From the NCBI GenBank assembly GCA_963772225.1, contig CAVYWD010000005.1:186001-250000 (forward strand): a stretch of 64,000 bases of DNA. Reading direction: 5' to 3'. The stretch is from CAVYWD01 sp963772225. Its GTDB lineage: Bacteria > Myxococcota > Myxococcia > Myxococcales > UBA5297. The notes below the pieces were generated by a model. The model saw only the letters and a program-made list of their open reading frames with translations. It was not told the DNA's origin and made no database searches. Within the stretch, counting starts at the first letter, position 1. Every line of letters starts with the position of its first letter. Positions 9,513 through 17,767 of the stretch are shown in pieces. Made by a program: the position numbers and the translations under genes.

Positions 9513-10001
9513 TTAAGAACCCTCCCAGGCCGAGACCACGTCGCGGACGACCTCCTCCGAATACCCGCGCCCAAGGAGGAAGCGCGCGGCGCGGGCTCGC
9601 TCGGAGGGGGTCGCCTCGAGCGCCAGTACAGGGCGCCGGGAGGCGAGGCACTCCTGCGCGAGCGCTCGCTCGTCCCTCTGCCCGCGCGCGGCGCGAACGG
9701 CGCCGGCCGCCGCGGCGGCGGGGATGCCCTCGGCGGTGAGGCGCTGCTCGGCGGCCGCGGGCCCAAACCGGCCCCGTGCGAGGAGGGTCTCGGCGCGCGC
9801 TTGGGCATACGCCGCGTCGTCCAGAAAGCGCAGCTCCCGAAGCCGGTCGAGGGCCGCGTCGATCACCGCGGCGTCGAAGCCCGCTCGCTCGAGGCGCGCC
9901 CGGATCTGGGCCTGGGTGCGCGCGCGGTGCGCGAGCAGCCGCAGCGCCGCGGCCTTCGCTTTTTCAAGAGGGGAGTCCAGTTCGGTAGCCACGGCCATCA
10001 T
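9513..10001 (-). CDS. recX: RecX family regulatory protein
   Basis: A 162-residue, three-helix-repeat protein of the RecX family, which binds and limits RecA filaments. Helical repeats are visible as AAALRLLAHRARTQAQIRAR (residues 17-36), then RLRELRFLDDAAYAQARAE and LLGRGYSEEVVRDVV at the C-terminus, the usual RecX ending. recA is not in the window. The neighbour downstream is bamD after 179 bases. Two ATGs lie in tandem at 10001 and 9998; either could be used. Confidence 0.8.
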   Translation of the reverse strand: MMAVATELDSPLEKAKAAALRLLAHRARTQAQIRARLERAGFDAAVIDAALDRLRELRFLDDAAYAQARAETLLARGRFGPAAAEQRLTAEGIPAAAAAGAVRAARGQRDERALAQECLASRRPVLALEATPSERARAARFLLGRGYSEEVVRDVVSAWEGS

Positions 10002-10035
10002 CTTCGGCCGGGCCGGCCTTCGCGCACCAGGGGAT

Positions 10036-11064
10036 TCAGATCCCGCTCGCCCGGAGCGCGGTGCGGGCCGCTCCGTGGCGCACCGGGATCTCGACGTCGT
10101 CGGCCCCGCCGTGCGCGGCGTCTCCGCTGAGAAAGGCGCGGTCGCGCCCCTGGCTCTTGGCGCGGTAGAGCGCGACGTCGGCCCTGTGGAACAGGTCGTT
10201 GAATCGCGCCTTCGCCGGAGGGTCGTGGACCGCGACGCCCACCGAGGCCGTGAAGCGCACGATCTCCGGGCCTTGCCCGGGCCGGTCGAGCGGCGCGCCG
10301 TGCAGCGCCTGGCAGCTGCGCACGCTCCGGAGGATGCGGTGGCCCACGATGGCCACGCCGTCCGCCGACGTGTTGGGCATGATGGCCGCGAACTCCTCGC
10401 CGCCCCAGCGCGCGCAGACGTCCAGCCGCCTCAGCGCCCCGCGCAGGATGCCGGCCACCGCCTTGAGCACCTCGTCCCCGGTGGCGTGCCCGTACCAATC
10501 GTTGACGCGCTTGAAGTGGTCCAGGTCCAGGAGCAGCAGCGCGATGGGGTCGCCGCGGCGCCGTGCGCGCTCGAGCTCCTGCTCGAGCTGGTACTCGAAG
10601 TAGCGGCGATTGAAGAGGCCGGTGAGCGGGTCGGTGATGGACCGGCGCTCGAGCTCCAGGTTCGCTCGGCGGAGCTGGCTCTGCTCCGCGCGAATCCGGA
10701 GCAGCGCGGCGACGCGCGCCGACAGCTCGTCGGCCCCGCAGGTGCGCGCGATGACGTCGTCGGCGCCGCCGCGAAGGGCGCGGACCCGAGACGCGCCGCT
10801 GCCGTCCGGCGACAGGGCGATGACGGGGAGAAACTCGGGCCGGCGGATGGACTTGACTTGCTGGAGGGCCCGCAGCGGGTCCATGTCCCGGAGCTCCAGG
10901 TCCATGAGCACGAGGTCCGGCGGCGCTTCGCTGCAGACCTCGCGCAGCGCGGCGGCGCCGCTGGGGACGACCTTGGCGTCGTGCCCCTCGCGGGTGAGCG
11001 CTTGCGCCAGATTCGGCGCGGAAGACCCCGATGCTTCGACGATGAGGACTCGGCCAGGCGTCAT
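10036..11064 (-). CDS. response regulator with GGDEF domain (diguanylate cyclase)
   Basis: A 342-residue REC-GGDEF protein of the PleD/WspR type. The receiver domain (residues 1-120) has the phosphoacceptor region LVLMDLELRD. The GGDEF domain (about 145-320) contains TDPLTGLFNRRYFE, LDLDHFKRVNDWYGHATGDE and the active signature RWGGEEFAAIMP, so it should make c-di-GMP from two GTP. An I-site RxxD is not obvious. The C-terminal tail of 25 residues is extra. It lies between pilT and recX on the same strand. The histidine kinase that phosphorylates it is not adjacent. Confidence 0.9.
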   Translation of the reverse strand: MTPGRVLIVEASGSSAPNLAQALTREGHDAKVVPSGAAALREVCSEAPPDLVLMDLELRDMDPLRALQQVKSIRRPEFLPVIALSPDGSGASRVRALRGGADDVIARTCGADELSARVAALLRIRAEQSQLRRANLELERRSITDPLTGLFNRRYFEYQLEQELERARRRGDPIALLLLDLDHFKRVNDWYGHATGDEVLKAVAGILRGALRRLDVCARWGGEEFAAIMPNTSADGVAIVGHRILRSVRSCQALHGAPLDRPGQGPEIVRFTASVGVAVHDPPAKARFNDLFHRADVALYRAKSQGRDRAFLSGDAAHGGADDVEIPVRHGAARTALRASGI

Positions 11065-11306
11065 GCCCCCGACTCACTGCAAGGGCGGCGCCGCACGAGC
11101 GAGCTCCCGGCGACGGGCGGCACGACGAAGGGCGCCTCTTTGGCTTTTCGGCCGTTCGTCTCGAGAGTTGCGCAAAGGCGCAATAGGGGCGCCGCGCCTG
11201 TGCGAGAGGAGGCGAGCAGGCGGCCGGCCGCTCGCGGGAGCACCGTCGCGGCGCTGACGAGGCGCCACCGCGCTGACGGCTGCCGGCTGAGGTGAAGTTG
11301 GAGCGC

Positions 11307-11329
11307 ACCCTCCTGTGGAAGGGGAGGGT
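11307..11329 (-). terminator. possible stem-loop downstream of pilT
   Basis: ACCCTCC and GGAGGGT form perfect 7-bp arms around a 9-base loop, 22 bases past the pilT stop. No T-run follows on the minus strand, so termination is uncertain. Confidence 0.3.
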
Positions 11330-11350
11330 CTTGCGGGCCCGAGCGGTGGG

Positions 11351-12658
11351 TCAGAAGCGTTCGATCTCGAAGCCGGGGTCGTTCGGGTCGGTGGGGTCGG
11401 TGGGGTTCTGCGGCGAAGGGCTCGCGGCGGGCCGCGGTGCGGGGACCGGCACGGCCGCAGCGGGCCGCGGGATGGCCACCGGCGTGGGCGTGGTGCGCGG
11501 CGCGGCCACCGGGGGCGGCGGCGCGGCGGGCGCAGGCGGAGGGGGCGCGCCCCGCCCCTCGAAGTCGTCCCACTTCGAGTCGGACGTGGCGCTGATGCCC
11601 GAGACGCGCAGCGCGAAGTCGTCGGGGTTCGTCGTCTGGCGCAGGGCCTCCTCGTAAGTGATGAGGCCATTGCGCAGGTGGAACATCAGCGACTGGTCGA
11701 AGGTCTGCATTCCGTACTGCTGGTATCCCTGGGCGATGGCGTCGGGGATCTCCTTCGTCCGGTCCTTGTCCTCGATCATCTCGCGGACGCGGGCGGTGGC
11801 GACGAGCACCTCCACGGCGGCGACGCGGCCGCGGCCGTCGGCCTTGGGCACCAGGCGCTGGCTCACCACGGCCTTGAGCACCGAGCCCAGCTGCATGCGC
11901 ACCTGCTTCTGCTGGTACGGCGGGAAGACCGAGATGACGCGGTTGATGGTCTCGGTGGCGTCCAGGGTGTGCAGCGTGCTCAGGACCAGGTGGCCGGTCT
12001 CGGCGGCAGTGAGAGCGGTTTCGATGGTTTCCAGATCTCGCATCTCGCCCACCAGGATGACGTCCGGGTCCTGCCGCAGCGCGCTCTTGAGCGCCTGGCC
12101 GAAGGAGAGCGTGTCCACGCCCACCTCGCGCTGGTTCACGATGGAGCGCTTGTCGCGGACGAGGAACTCGATGGGGTCCTCGATGGTCATGATGTGGCAG
12201 GTCTCGTTCGCGTTGATGTGGTCGATCATCGCGGCGAGCGTGGTGGACTTGCCGGAGCCGGTGGTGCCGGTGACCAGGATGAGCCCGCGCTCGGAGAGGG
12301 CCATTTTCTCGAGCACCTTGGGGAGCATGAGCTGCTCGACGCTCAAGATCTTGAACGGGATGACGCGCAGCACGCCGCCGATGGTGCCGCGCTGCTGAAA
12401 GATGTTGACGCGGAAGCGGCCCAGGCCTGGCACGCCATAGGCGAGGTCTATCTCGTTCGTCTGCTTGAACTTCTCCTTCTGGTAGTCGTTCATGATGCCG
12501 AACGACATGCGGGCGATCTCCTCGGGCGGCAGGCGCCGCGCGTCCTTGAGCGGCACGAGCTGGCCGTCGACCCGGAACATGGGCGGGAGGCCGGCCTTGA
12601 GGTGGATGTCCGAGGCTCCGCCGCGAAGGGCGACCTGCAGGATCTCGTTGAGCTCCAT
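11351..12658 (-). CDS. pilT: type IV pilus retraction ATPase PilT
   Basis: Hexameric ATPase that depolymerises the type IV pilus and powers twitching (social) motility. ATG 12658 (MELNEILQVALRGGASDIHL) matches known PilT N-termini; the frame upstream is not protein-like. Walker A is GTTGSGKSTTLAAMI, the Asp box is HIMTIEDPIEFL, Walker B is ILVGEMRDLET, and the His box region is TGHLVLSTLHT. After residue about 360 comes a 75-residue Pro/Ala-rich tail ending NPTDPNDPGFEIERF, longer than in E. coli-type PilT. A diverged copy of its first codons and leader occurs at 13829-13947. Confidence 0.93.
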   Translation of the reverse strand: MELNEILQVALRGGASDIHLKAGLPPMFRVDGQLVPLKDARRLPPEEIARMSFGIMNDYQKEKFKQTNEIDLAYGVPGLGRFRVNIFQQRGTIGGVLRVIPFKILSVEQLMLPKVLEKMALSERGLILVTGTTGSGKSTTLAAMIDHINANETCHIMTIEDPIEFLVRDKRSIVNQREVGVDTLSFGQALKSALRQDPDVILVGEMRDLETIETALTAAETGHLVLSTLHTLDATETINRVISVFPPYQQKQVRMQLGSVLKAVVSQRLVPKADGRGRVAAVEVLVATARVREMIEDKDRTKEIPDAIAQGYQQYGMQTFDQSLMFHLRNGLITYEEALRQTTNPDDFALRVSGISATSDSKWDDFEGRGAPPPPAPAAPPPPVAAPRTTPTPVAIPRPAAAVPVPAPRPAASPSPQNPTDPTDPNDPGFEIERF

Positions 12659-12729
12659 GGGCGGCTCCTGGCCCTGAGGCGTCGCCGCTCCTGCTAAGGA
12701 AACGAGGGGTGGGCGCTCGGGCGAGCTGG
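12611..12729. repeat. direct repeat, pilT copy (start codon and leader)
   Basis: This segment spans the first 16 codons and 70-base leader of pilT. It aligns over about 115 bp with 13829-13947, including the shared string CTCCTGGCCCTGAGGCGTCG. It is the intact member of the pair, because the reading frame continues into full-length pilT. Confidence 0.75.
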
Positions 12730-13042
12730 ATCGGTCGGGACGATAGCAGAGGCGCGAAGGCGCCCCCAAGGCAGGGCGTGCCACGCAGCCAACGCTCGGT
12801 TGAAGAGGCTGCGGCCGGACACGCCGTCCTCGTTTCAAGGGGGGTCACCGTGGTCGACCTGCCGTTCAGCAGCGCGCCGGCCGTGGACTCGTCGCATAGC
12901 ACGCTCGCCGAGCGCTGCACGGGAACCGCTCGCCGGCAAGGGATTTGCGGCCTCTGCGCACGTGCTCTGAATCCAGCGTTGGTTGAGTCGAGAGGAGCCG
13001 ACCCGCGTCCGCCTGGGCACGGCGCCGCGCTTCCCCGCGGAC
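12730..13042. other. gene-free stretch between pilT and the 13043 gene
   Basis: About 310 bases with no convincing reading frame, RNA or repeat. The pilT promoter should lie near its left end. No clear -10/-35 pair is visible. Confidence 0.4.
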
Positions 13043-13759
13043 TCAGATGCCGAGCGCCTGCAAGTACTCGAGGAACTCGCGTGCGCCGGCGATCTTGGCA
13101 GCGTCTTTGCCAGGCTTGAGGTCGAGGCCTTGCTTGATTTGCTCCGCGAGCTGACGGCGGAAGTCGCGGTCGCCGAGCACTTTGAGTTCCGCCGCGCGCA
13201 CTTGGTCCTGGGTCACGCCGTCGGTCGAGAATCCCCTCAGCTTGCCGTCCTTGAGCTCCAACGAGATGTGGCCCTTGCCGCTCACGGGCCGCACGTGCAC
13301 GCCGTGGCCGTCGAAGTCGGTGCCGAAGGCCTTCGGGTTCTGCGGCGCCGTGGCCCTGTTGGTCGTGAGCCGCTCTTCCGCGTCGGTGAGGGCGCGCGCC
13401 TGCGAGTCGGCGTCTATCTTGAGCGTGCCGCGCTCTCGGATGGCCTTGGCGACGTCCTCGGCGACGCCGTCGTGCGGCTGCCGAAGTCGCTCGAGCTGTC
13501 TTTGCAGGAACGCTTGCCCCTCGGCCGTGCGGCCGATCCGTGCGATGAGCGTTTCGGCTTGTGCACCGAGCTTGGCAATGACGTCCTTCGCCAGTCCTGC
13601 GACGCGCCGGCCGAGCGGCGTGGCCGCCGCGGTCAGCGCAGCCACTCGGGACGCGACACCCGGCTGCGCCAGTGTCTTGAGCGCATCGTGAACGCCGGCT
13701 TGCGCGTCTTCGTTGCTGGCCAACAGCACGCCGCCCGCCGTCACGGCAACGGGCGCCAC
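13043..13759 (-). CDS. hypothetical protein between two pilT 5' copies
   Basis: A 238-residue protein from GTG 13759. Residues 1-20 are hydrophobic (VTAGGVLLASNEDAQAG). Residues 20-110 are helical and Ala-rich. The C-terminal half is a compact alpha/beta region (GTDFDGHGVHVRPVSGKGHI, ELKDGKLRGFSTDGVTQDQV) ending in a helix (REFLEYLQALGI). The frame stays open upstream of the GTG, so the true N-terminus may have been cut off at the repeat. No family is recognised. It sits between the intact pilT start region and its diverged copy, so it could be driven by the duplicated pilT leader. Confidence 0.5.
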   Translation of the reverse strand: MAPVAVTAGGVLLASNEDAQAGVHDALKTLAQPGVASRVAALTAAATPLGRRVAGLAKDVIAKLGAQAETLIARIGRTAEGQAFLQRQLERLRQPHDGVAEDVAKAIRERGTLKIDADSQARALTDAEERLTTNRATAPQNPKAFGTDFDGHGVHVRPVSGKGHISLELKDGKLRGFSTDGVTQDQVRAAELKVLGDRDFRRQLAEQIKQGLDLKPGKDAAKIAGAREFLEYLQALGI

Positions 13760-13828
13760 CTTTGCGAGAAGGCTTTGGGGCGCGAGGCCAACCGTGCTGT
13801 GTGGAAGGTGCTTTTGGCGCCGCGCTCA

Positions 13829-13947
13829 GCCGCGCCTCGCCGCGAGGGGCGATCTGCAGGATCTCGTTAGGCTCCATGGCGGCTCCTGGCCCTGAGGCGT
13901 CGCAGCTCTCGCCAGACAAAGAGTGGGCGCTTGGGCCCGCTCGGAGC
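13829..13947 (-). pseudogene. remnant of the pilT 5' end and leader
   Basis: On the minus strand this reads MEPNEILQIAPRGEARLS, against MELNEILQVALRGGASDI in pilT, and the upstream leader also matches. Homology stops abruptly at about 13829, after which the sequence is unrelated. The copy is in direct orientation to pilT and marks the outer border of the segment carrying the 13043-13759 gene. Confidence 0.7.
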
Positions 13948-14057
13948 TCGAGCGGACGCGCGCTCGCTGAGGTGAGGTGGACCCGGGCCAAAGGCGTGGC
14001 GCGAGCGCCGCACGCGACTCGAACGGCCGGCGGACCGTCCGAGGTATTCTTCCGCGG

Positions 14058-15020
14058 ATGAGCGGCTTCGTGGGAAAGGTGGAGCAGCGCGCGCCAGGCC
14101 TCTGCACCTACGGCCTCGCGCCCCCGAGGGCGAGCACCGAGCCCGCCCGGCTGGAGGAGATCGTCGAGCAGCAGCGGTCGCGCATCGGGGCCCTGGGGGT
14201 CGACGCGCTCATCGTCTACGACATCCAGGACGAGGCGCATCGCACCGAGCAGCCTCGGCCCTTCCCGTTCCTGCCCACGATGAGCCCGGAGAGTTACGCC
14301 CACGAGCTGCTCAAAGACGTCGCCGTCCCCAAGGTTGTCTACCGAGCCGTGCAGCGCGACACCCCGTCGGACTTCGCGGCCTGGCTGGAGCGCGCGGCGA
14401 GGTGGCCGGAGCCGCGCATCTCGGTGTTGGTCGGGGCGCCGAGCCGGCGCGCGCAGGGCAGCGGGCTGAAGCTGGCAGAAGCCTATGCGCTCGCCCGGCA
14501 GGCGGCGCCGAATATGCTCATCGGAGGCATCGCCATCGCGGAGCGGCACAGCAAGGCCTTCGACGAGCATGAGCGCATCCTCGCCAAGGCGGAGCAGGGC
14601 TGCCGGTTCTTCGTCACCCAAGCCGTCTACGACGTGACCTCGACGAAATCGCTGCTCTCCGATTACGCGCTGGCGGTCGCGGCGCGGTGCCGCCCGGCGG
14701 TGCCCATTCTCCTCACCTTCGCCCCGTGCGGCTCGCCCAAGACGCTCGAATTCATGAAATGGCTCGGCATCTCGTTCCCGCGGTGGTTGGAGAACGAGCT
14801 TCGATCGTCGAGCGACATCCTCGAGAAATCGATGAGGTTGAGCGAGCAGATCTTCTCCGAGGTCCTCGACTTCGCGCGAGAGAAGCGGCTGCCGGTGGGA
14901 ATCAACGTGGAGAGCGTGTCCATTCGCAAGGCGGAGATCGACGCCTCCGTCGAGCTGTTTCGCGCGCTCAGCGCTCGAATGCGCAAAGCCGCTTCAGGAG
15001 GTCAGCCTCGAACACTCTGA
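14058..15020 (+). CDS. methylenetetrahydrofolate reductase-like protein
   Basis: A 320-residue TIM-barrel protein of the MTHFR superfamily (FAD-dependent reduction of methylene-THF to methyl-THF). Visible family-like segments are LGVDALIVYDIQDEAHR, the barrel strand PRISVLVGAPSR, GIAIAERH and KAEQGCRFFVTQAVYD, the last resembling the conserved AGADFFITQ-type segment. ATG 14058 is chosen because the frame upstream is Arg-rich and non-coding. The last eight residues (SGGQPRTL) arise from inserted DNA. The second copy of its 3' end at 17420 would give the ending MRKAAWK followed by TGA. It may be a divergent paralogue rather than the housekeeping metF. Confidence 0.7.
   Translation: MSGFVGKVEQRAPGLCTYGLAPPRASTEPARLEEIVEQQRSRIGALGVDALIVYDIQDEAHRTEQPRPFPFLPTMSPESYAHELLKDVAVPKVVYRAVQRDTPSDFAAWLERAARWPEPRISVLVGAPSRRAQGSGLKLAEAYALARQAAPNMLIGGIAIAERHSKAFDEHERILAKAEQGCRFFVTQAVYDVTSTKSLLSDYALAVAARCRPAVPILLTFAPCGSPKTLEFMKWLGISFPRWLENELRSSSDILEKSMRLSEQIFSEVLDFAREKRLPVGINVESVSIRKAEIDASVELFRALSARMRKAASGGQPRTL
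14934..14992. repeat. 59-bp direct repeat, left copy
   Basis: Identical over 59 bases to 17420-17478, beginning GAGATCGACGCCTCCGTC and ending CGCAAAGCCGC. It lies at the 3' end of the MTHFR-like gene, in frame. Confidence 0.9.
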
Positions 15021-15207
15021 GCAAAAGGGAGGCCCAATAGAGGCGGCGCGCTCGCTCGGGCATGGGAGGTGGCCCCAAAGCGAGCGGATTGAAGCCGAGC
15101 TCGTCCCGTGCCCTGAGGACGGCCTCCTCATCCACGTCTGTCCCACTCTGCTTCAGCTCAGGCTCACAGATGCGCTGGCGTCGCCTCGGCGCCGGCTTGC
15201 GGATCAC
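14993..15207 (-). pseudogene. possible IS91-type transposase remnant
   Basis: Read on the minus strand, residues such as ARRLYWASLLLRVFEADLL resemble the C-terminal (R)WAxLLxRVFxxDVL segment of IS91-family (Y2 rolling-circle) transposases. It is preceded by a Leu/Pro-rich linker (LGFNPLALGPPPMPERA). The Cys motif that should follow is lost at the junction with the 59-bp repeat. The segment is short and ends exactly where the MTHFR-like gene begins, so it would be a truncated relic. The family match is by eye and tentative. Confidence 0.35.
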
Positions 15208-15634
15208 CCGCGCACGAATACGGGGGTTGGGGGGGGGTGGGGGTGAGGAAAATCCGCGCGCGATGATCGCCGACTTCCGTAATAACCTCGAGCTGGGCGT
15301 AAGTACGATGGCGTCGACGTGCAGGACCCCGATGCGAGAGCCGCAGACCGACGGCGCCCAGAATCGTGAGTGCTTGGCGCGGCGGAGAGGCGGTTGCGAC
15401 AGCCCGCGTGCAGCCGAGTTCCGGAGGGCGAAGGCGGCTCAGGCGAGGGCGGACGCACGCAGGACGACCAAAGAGCCGCTTGAATGTCCTTGGCGCTTTG
15501 AGTATCCATCGATGAATGCGGGGTGTATGGTCCTCCCGCGTGCGCTAGGCAATGGAACGGGGTTACAGAACTTGGGGGATCCATCAAGTTCCAGCCTCCG
15601 TATTGCCTGGCGCAGCAGCAAGAGAGGCAATCAG
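15111..15634. other. upstream region of the tailspike-like gene
   Basis: About 500 bases without a convincing gene. It contains a G-rich tract at 15221-15247 like the tail of the hairpin repeat at 2593. From 15480 it becomes more A/T-rich, where a promoter for the downstream gene may lie. The minus-strand frames here are short and look degenerate. Confidence 0.4.
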
Positions 15635-17410
15635 ATGAGGCGACCTCAGCGAGACCAATACGGCCACATGTTCACCGGCCTTTTCTTTGCTGTGACAGGG
15701 CTGTCGCTGATCGCGTGCAAGGGGCCGGCGGGTACAAACGGCGTGGGGTGCACGGTCACCGACAACAACAACGGCACCAAGACGATCGCCTGCGGCGATG
15801 GTTCGACGGCGACGGTCACCAACGGTCAGAACGGTCGCGATCTGCAGCCCAAGGCGGTTGCCGGACGCGTGGACGTGACCGATTTTGGCGCCGTGGCTGA
15901 TGGAATCACGGATGACACCGCGGCCATTCGGGCCGCGCTGGCCTACGCGGGCAAGGTGCTGACCCAAAACCCGGACGACAGCAACACCCTGACCATCACC
16001 TGCAGCGGCAATGTCGCTGTCAGCGACCAGGTCGAGGTTCCGGCGTTGAATCGCCTCAACCTTGAGTTTGATTGCACAGTCAAGGTCATTGGTTGGACGC
16101 GTGCCAGCACCGAGCCGGCGTTCATATTGCGCAACAGACAGTCCTATGTGCGCATCGCAAAGCTCGATTGCGGCAAGCTGTCGGCCGGTATCCAGACCTG
16201 GGGCTACGACCTGACGCTTGACCATACGAGCATCTTCAACTACCAGACCTATGGTCTCAATCAGTGGCAGGGCGGCAATTGTACCTTCAACGGCGTTACG
16301 ACTGAACAGTGGACACAGTCCGACCCGGAGTTCGCAGACGACGCCCAGTGGACGGCCGCCGGCATCCAAATCGACGGCATCGATTCCAAGTACTTCGACT
16401 GTAATGTCGCATGGAGCCGAGTGGGGATCAGGTTCACCCCGACGGCGAGCGGGAACTTCATCTACGGGTCGCATGTTTGGAACGGACGACCCGACGCTCT
16501 GGCGCACGGCTGGACGAAGCCCAACAACCCCACCATTGTTGAGTCACTCACAAAAAGCCCGAACTTCATGATTGGGTGCTACTTCGACAACGGGCATGTC
16601 GACCTGTACGAGGCTGGTCTAAAGATCGAGGGGGGCTGGTATCTCAATGTGCCCGACAACGTGACGCTCGATCATCCCTATATCCGGTACTTCAACGCCG
16701 GCGGTGACGACGCGCCCTACTCGGCGAGGATTTCCAACCTCGGAGCATCAGTGGGGTTCTTTCCGGGAGCCGGCGGTAGCTACTTGGGCGACTACGCGGA
16801 TATCAACGCCAACGACCCGGGGAGCCTCGCCGGCGGCAGGACGGATGTATTCGAGACCCAAACCGTGATTACGCCGAACGTCAGTTCGAATATGCCAGCC
16901 GTGACATACTACAAGCCACAAGGCCAGATCCGGTTCAGCTATCGTGTCCCTGGCGGGACAGCGCAGGAGTTGCGGTTTGATCCTGCGTACGACGAGACAC
17001 AAATCCGGACCTCCGTTCTCAGGGCCATGTCGTTCAGCGGCGCTACACCTCACGCATTCAAGCTCGGCGGTGGCGAGACGGGGATCCGCGAGAATGCCCC
17101 CGGCGTCCTCTCGGTCTACAGCGGCGGAGATGTGGGATGGAACTTTGGGAACGGGACCACGCGCGACCTCGTGCCGGTGGCGCCCGGGGTGAGCAATCTG
17201 GGGTCCGCGACATCGTCGCTCGCGGGAGCCTACGTGCAAACGGTGAGGCCTGGCGACGGCAAACCGAAATGGACCAGCGGGAGTGGGTCTCCTGAGGGGG
17301 TGCTGACCGCGGTCGTCGGCTCGCTTTACACGCGCACGGACGGGGCCTCGTCGACGACCTTGTACGTCAAGGAGAGTGGCGGCGGGAACACGGGTTGGGT
17401 GGCGAAATAG
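15635..17410 (+). CDS. secreted pectate-lyase-like / tailspike-type beta-helix lipoprotein
   Basis: A 591-residue protein from ATG 15635; ATG 15668 is an alternative. The N-terminus has a signal with lipobox (AVTGLSLIACKG). A short collagen-like and DUF7151-like start follows (GPAGTNGVGCTVTDNNNGTK), as found in myxobacterial surface proteins. From about residue 80 comes the pectate lyase superfamily entry motif VDVTDFGAVADGITDDTAAI and a right-handed beta-helix. The last 70 residues (VGSLYTRTDGASSTTLYVKE, SGGGNTGWVAK) match the tip motif of phage tail fibres. It is a lyase- or tailspike-like polysaccharide-binding or cleaving protein. Base composition is lower in G+C than the flanks, and it lies between 59-bp direct repeats, both signs of transfer. 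Confidence 0.75.
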   Translation: MRRPQRDQYGHMFTGLFFAVTGLSLIACKGPAGTNGVGCTVTDNNNGTKTIACGDGSTATVTNGQNGRDLQPKAVAGRVDVTDFGAVADGITDDTAAIRAALAYAGKVLTQNPDDSNTLTITCSGNVAVSDQVEVPALNRLNLEFDCTVKVIGWTRASTEPAFILRNRQSYVRIAKLDCGKLSAGIQTWGYDLTLDHTSIFNYQTYGLNQWQGGNCTFNGVTTEQWTQSDPEFADDAQWTAAGIQIDGIDSKYFDCNVAWSRVGIRFTPTASGNFIYGSHVWNGRPDALAHGWTKPNNPTIVESLTKSPNFMIGCYFDNGHVDLYEAGLKIEGGWYLNVPDNVTLDHPYIRYFNAGGDDAPYSARISNLGASVGFFPGAGGSYLGDYADINANDPGSLAGGRTDVFETQTVITPNVSSNMPAVTYYKPQGQIRFSYRVPGGTAQELRFDPAYDETQIRTSVLRAMSFSGATPHAFKLGGGETGIRENAPGVLSVYSGGDVGWNFGNGTTRDLVPVAPGVSNLGSATSSLAGAYVQTVRPGDGKPKWTSGSGSPEGVLTAVVGSLYTRTDGASSTTLYVKESGGGNTGWVAK

Positions 17411-17419
17411 GAGACGTAC

Positions 17420-17478
17420 GAGATCGACGCCTCCGTCGAGCTGTTTCGCGCGCTCAGCGCTCGAATGCGCAAAGCCGC
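17420..17478. repeat. 59-bp direct repeat, right copy
   Basis: Identical to 14934-14992. Here it is followed by GTGGAAATGA, which in the MTHFR frame gives Trp-Lys-stop, probably the original end of that gene before the 2.5-kb segment was added. Confidence 0.9.
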
Positions 17479-17554
17479 GTGGAAATGAGATCCGCGGACG
17501 CTTCGACGCAGTGTCTAGGTTCGATGATGAATGCGCCATGAACAGGCGCCTACC

Positions 17555-17767
17555 TCACCGGCGCGCGCGGCCCGCGATGTCGCAGGTCGAGGTCGCCGGG
17601 TCGAAGGTGATGACCGCCTCCCCGCGCTCGAGCGCGCGCAGCACCTGCGCCACCTTCCGCTCGCGGGGCGCCTCGGAGGCGCCGTAGTCGGTGCCGTCGC
17701 GCGTGACGAACTCCTCGACGAGGGCGCGCAATGCCTCGGGCGACAGGCGCGTGTGTGGGATTTCCAT
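17555..17767 (-). CDS. YheU/UPF0270 family protein
   Basis: A 70-residue protein starting at ATG 17767 (MEIPHTRLSPEALRALVEEF). It has the family features of this small cytoplasmic group: an IPxxxLSPExLxxLIExFV-like N-terminus, then TRDGTDYGASE, a central helix with QVLRALERGEAVITFD and a short strand to the C-terminus. E. coli YheU has the same length and order of motifs. The biochemical role of the family is not established. It is separated from the histidine kinase gene by 176 bases. Confidence 0.8.
   Translation of the reverse strand: MEIPHTRLSPEALRALVEEFVTRDGTDYGASEAPRERKVAQVLRALERGEAVITFDPATSTCDIAGRARR

Noticed and set aside
11061..14621. A very long open frame of 1186 codons on the minus strand
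   Set aside because: It runs through pilT and the 13043 gene in the wrong frame and is rich in Arg, Pro and Ala, a normal side effect of very high G+C. The true genes in the other frames carry recognisable motifs.
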